A stretch of DNA of 64,000 nucleotides. Source: Marsupella aquatica. Lineage: Eukaryota; Marchantiophyta. Both the position numbers and the translations under genes were made by a program. The stretch covers positions 4,712,001 through 4,776,000 of the forward strand of contig OZ316896.1 in NCBI GenBank assembly GCA_973895155.1. The letters run 5' to 3'. Positions 60,001 to 64,000 of this stretch are shown in pieces (position 1 is the first letter of the stretch; each line of letters starts with the position of its first letter). The notes under the pieces were generated by a model, which did no database searches, was not told where the DNA came from, and was given only the letters and a program-made list of their open reading frames with translations.

Positions 60001-61720
60001 GGGCCCAAACCAAGAGCCGACCAAAAAGTGACCTATGAAGGAGCCATGAAGGCTAACACCCTACTGAGCGGAGAACTGAAAAGCATGGTAAAGCTCTGGA
60101 GTAAACCACAAAGGAGGGTCCCAGAGCGGAACTTGGCGGGAGGCCCTGACACCAAGGCAAGTCTGCACGCAATAAAACCCGACGGTCAAAGAGCAAAAAT
60201 GCAGCGAGCGCAAAAAGGAACGGACAAGTGTCAGCCCAGGATTGGGGCCGGCCGCATGCGAGGCCACCAATCCTAAAGGAGGCCGGGGTGGGGGGGGGGC
60301 AAGGTCACCCCCGGTGAGTGACCCCTGAGAGGCAAGGCCAAAGGGCCAGCATTAATTGCTCCTGCCCAGCGGGAGGCTCCTTGCCCTCCGAGCCACGCCG
60401 TCCGTGCAGCGCCTGGCCCGGCCCGCAGCGCCTCCGCGTGCTCAGCTCCTCTCCGCCTCCGTCTTCGCCTCCAAAAAACTCGTTATGTACCAAAATATTT
60501 ATCTTGTAGATAAAGCCCTGGGCCCTCACTCTGTGCAAAAGAAGTGGACACCCTGCAATCGGGCCCTTTTTACCCCTTGTTATTTTCATTTTATTATAAA
60601 AAGTTCCTTTATTATAATCATTAGTTCAAAATAAATAAAAGGCCACGTATTAGTTAAGACTGGGCCCAGGGAGATAAAGGTGTTGGTTTGGAGTAACCCC
60701 TCCCCCGCCTCACCCACCCAATCCTCTTTCTTCAAAGTACCAAATCTGTGACCATAGGTCCTCATGCCTTTGATATCCAAATGTATATTACAGAGAAAAA
60801 GGGATAGTATCTAGAGAAGGGAGACCTACTGTAAGGAGTTCCCTATGATTAAACAACCCTTTTTCTTCAAAATACCATATCTGTGATGTAGGGGTTGGTC
60901 GCACCAGGCATTGAATTTAATAAAGTAAAAATCTTTGTTATGTAAATTAAAATACATCTCAATCACTAAAACTGTTCCAGATTGTCCATAAAGGAACGTC
61001 AGAGTGATCTAGCAACTGCTGTACATATTTATCACCTCCCCCTTCACATCACCCCTCCCTTTTGTCCCTTGTCCCCTCACCTCCACTCCTCACAAAAGAA
61101 CAAAGAAACATCCCTCTTTTCCACTCCACTCCCCTCCCCTCCCCTCCCCTCCCCCAACCCTGCCTGGTGCATTAAACAACCAAATATTTGCTTTTATTAT
61201 TGTTCACTATAACAACACTAAGGCAACCACAGGTATTGGGCTGATAGTACTGATAAAGCAAACTGAAAATTCTTGCTTTTATAAAGATTAGCATATACAA
61301 AGGTTTTGTATTTAACAAGTGCATATAAATAAGGTTAATAGCCTGAAGTGCTTTGCACTTAGGCACCTAGCCACCCCCAAATAATTATGGAAAATGGAGG
61401 ACATGGGTTTGTAGTTTGCATCGTATAACTTTGTGGGTTTTTTGATTGAATGGATCCTGAGAAGAGCTCACCTCAGGCTCCCCCTGAAGAATTTGGGATG
61501 CTCCCAGTGTCTCAAGTGAGCTACCCATGTCAATTGGATAAATTGTGACCATAGGCCCTAGATTCGCATTAATTACTGGCTGCAGCATTTGCAGTACTTG
61601 GTCCTCCCCTCTCCTTCTACCACAAGAACATTCTGTGAACCTGCAAAAACTGAATTAGAAATTCTGTGAACCCGCATTTTTTCATATTTTGTCCCAATAC
61701 AAAATAGTTACTGGGAGGAA
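57008..61720. other. Long spacer with mixed composition
   Basis: No gene was recognised. 57250-59950 is AT-rich with AAGTGCA motifs near 58490-58870 and 59640-59780. 60240-60480 is a GC-rich patch with a G run at 60289-60298. A CCCCT microsatellite lies at 61130-61155. Open frames at 59968-60276 and 60305-60634 have no recognisable domain. Confidence 0.45.
61130..61155 (+). repeat. (CCCCT)n microsatellite
   Basis: About five uninterrupted CCCCT units in a C/T-rich tract. Confidence 0.9.
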
Positions 61721-61828
61721 AGATCCATAGCCGTAGGATTTGTTTGACTGAAAAAGATCCATAGCCGTAGGATTTGTTTGACTGGGAAAGATCCATAGAG
61801 ATATGATTTGGATTTGTTTGACTGTTCT
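61721..61828. repeat. Three-copy tandem repeat, unit about 38 bp
   Basis: AAAGATCCATAG(CCGTA)GGATTTGTTTGACTG occurs three times; the third copy has an internal difference and a short extra piece. Confidence 0.9.
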
Positions 61829-64000
61829 CCATGACAATTGATGGAAGAAATGTCACCCCTAGCACATATGTGCTTCTCAAGCTGCCCCATAAATGCCCCA
61901 GTCCTCCTTGCCATGTGCAACACATGGGCATTAGAGCCTGGGCATAGGGCTCTAATGATATAAAGACATAAATATGTGTTCAAGCACACACATATTTGTC
62001 AGTAGCCCCGTTCAAACTCGGTAGTAGACTGCCTAGTCGGCAGTTGGAAAGGTATGTGATGGACTATACTGGTACCATGGACTGTTCAGTTAGACAAGAA
62101 CCATATGTAGGAAGTATACCTAGAGGATCTAGTTTGCAACAAAACTTTCATGGGGACATCTTACTAACAATTCTCAAAAGAGAAGCTACTTTTAAGGCCT
62201 ATGGTCTAGAGTGAAGCCTCTAGATGGTCACTCCCAATAAAGAAAAATTTGATAATGAGTCTCAACAAGGATGAGACTTAAAATGAGGACGTGACACTGA
62301 CTCTAAATAAAGACAAAGTTTAGGGAATGCTGGAGGACCAAAAAAAAGGATGGGCAAAGATGAGCCCATATAGCATAGAAATTGTTTCTTCATATCTTAT
62401 TTTACCGGGCTAGTCACTTAAAGTGTTTGTGGCGGGCGGTCAATGAAATCATGAAACGTGTACAGAACATCTTTGGACTGGGATATATTCTTCCCAAAAT
62501 GAGAAAAAAAGTAGACATAAAACAAAATTCAATCATTGAGATAAGATAACCAGTTTTGGCTAATGAAATTGATTGAAGCCGTGAAACCGAGGAGCTCTCC
62601 GGCCAATCGGAAGTTGCGGCGAAACTCGTCTCCAATAGGATCTCAGCCGTCAGCCCCCAAAAGTGGGAAAGCAAGCGGAAAGTCTCAAACTTGGACCGGA
62701 AAAACAGACGACTCGAGATCCACAAGTGACGAGTGTTCTGCTGCTCAAGAAGGACGAAGGGCCGAGTAATGTACCGGGGAAGCTGCAATCGGAGGTCGGG
62801 AGATGGATTATTTTATCGACTAAAAATACGATTGTGGTCTTGCATCCGTGGAGCAAGGAGTGCGAGCCACGAGAGCTCGATCGCGTTACAGCGCGTCAGG
62901 AGGAGGGGCGCAAGATTCATGGAAAACGTGTCGAGAATCATGGTGGTCGTTGTTGAGTCTCTGCGAGGAATATGGCGGAGAGAGATCGTTAAGCCGTTCC
63001 GAGTTGCCGAGAGGTACCGTAACAGCGTTGAGCTAGCTTGGAGTTTGCGTGGGATTTGAGTAGGGAAGAAATTGATATTTGTAATCAGCGATTTCGGAGG
63101 AGCGGGTTGGCCGGGCCAGAGCTTTTATGCTTCGTCGCCGTTTATCTTCTTGTCATCGTTACGGTGGCGAAGTAGGGGAGAAGTGATTGGGATGCCTTGA
63201 GCATCGACCAAAGAGTGCACGGTTTGAGTAGGATTCTCATGCGGAATAGAGGTCGAGGGCGTAATTTATACGACGTTATCTCCTCAACGGGCAACATTAG
63301 GAGCACAAGCAGCAAAAAGAAAACTACATATCAGTCAGATCCGTTGGCTTGTAAAAACGGAAAACTGAGGGTCCTCACCAATCTCACAAAGTGTTGCAAA
63401 TCACTGAATCGGCTTTTTTGACGGGTTTGAGCGTCTACCGAAGATCGAGTGACTCTTTGTAATTCACAGGATTGAGTTTACATCGAGGAGAAGAAATGGC
63501 TTTGTAGCAATGGAGTCAATCTCTAGTTCTTCGAACAATTGTTAACTTCTGTGAACGATCGTGGGGTTACGTGTACATAGTGAGGGGAGCAGGAGAGGAA
63601 TTATCTTTAATTGCGATGTATTTGTCACGATGGATTGTGAAACAGCGGAGATTAGGGCTTGGATTGAAAGAGGTTGCCCTTCGCTCTGGGGGGCTCAATG
63701 CTAAGAGGAGCATGTGCATGGTCGTGGCCTTCGACGAGGAGCCACTGGCCGGGGCATCATGCAGAAAGGGAGGATTAACCGGGGCAAGGAAGGATTTGCC
63801 TGTGTGGCTTCCGTCCACTACCAGTCAATCTGCGATGGGATCGATGATCGCTTCCCGCCACCGCGAAAGCCAAGGTACTTTAATGGCTCCCCCCTCTTCC
63901 TGTACCAGGATTCTTGTTTCACATGGATGTGTGTACTGTTATATACTCAAAGGATATTGACAGCGAACAGGCCAGATTATGATCTCCCTCCCGGAGAAAG
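61829..64000. other. Right end of the window, no gene recognised
   Basis: About 62560-63960 is less AT-rich than the preceding spacer and has overlapping plus-strand open frames (for example 62733-63059 and 63571-63960). None shows a recognisable domain. It may be the 5' region of a gene that continues past the window, or untranslated sequence. Confidence 0.35.

Overview
The window looks like nuclear DNA of a land plant. The signs are a Ty1/copia element with the usual plant initiator-Met-tRNA primer site and purine tract, a plant-type UFD1/zinc-finger protein, BTB proteins with a Cys-rich or coiled-coil N-terminus, an RDR3-like RNA-dependent RNA polymerase, intron-containing genes and long AT-rich spacers. 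Low gene density and many short local duplications would suit a non-seed plant (moss, liverwort or lycophyte), but that is an inference and I cannot name a species.

Layout. 1-7.5 kb: spacer with many small tandem and inverted repeats and some unassigned exon-like pieces. 7.5-9.6 kb (-): an intact single-exon UFD1-domain/zinc-finger gene. 9.6-12.4 kb: spacer and an unrecognised coding relic. 12.4-19.65 kb: a full-length copia retrotransposon with 344/348-bp LTRs and a perfect 5-bp target duplication. It is inactive (premature stops, a changed RT active site) and is split in RNase H by a 475-bp terminal-inverted-repeat element. 19.7-24.4 kb: AT-rich spacer. 24.4-32 kb: a BTB family cluster (gene A +, gene B -, one BTB pseudogene -) containing a relic of an RDR last exon. 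34.2-41.8 kb (-): an RDR gene for which I could assemble 17 exons in consistent phase (902 codons). 43.1-44.7 kb: a very large inverted repeat just upstream of the RDR gene. 44.7-46.7 kb: repeats, including a probable dimeric tRNA-derived SINE. 46.7-54.2 kb: a 1.9-kb segment present twice. Each copy carries a relic of the RNA polymerase subunit RPB12 (-) and an intact but highly divergent histone H4 gene (+); copy 1 is followed by a frameshifted H2A pseudogene. 55.7-56.6 kb (-): an intact intronless eIF2-beta gene with a TATA box and three 58-bp tandem repeats upstream. 57-64 kb: spacer.

The most interesting items are the two H4 variants, the RDR gene (DLDGD catalytic motif in an RDR3-like protein) with a hairpin-forming repeat next to it, and the nested element inside the copia pol. 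RDR enzymes make double-stranded RNA and long hairpins are substrates for the same silencing pathways. Whether the neighbouring locus and the enzyme are functionally linked is speculation. All alignments were done by eye; splice sites come from GT/GC-AG signals and phase continuity, without transcript data.
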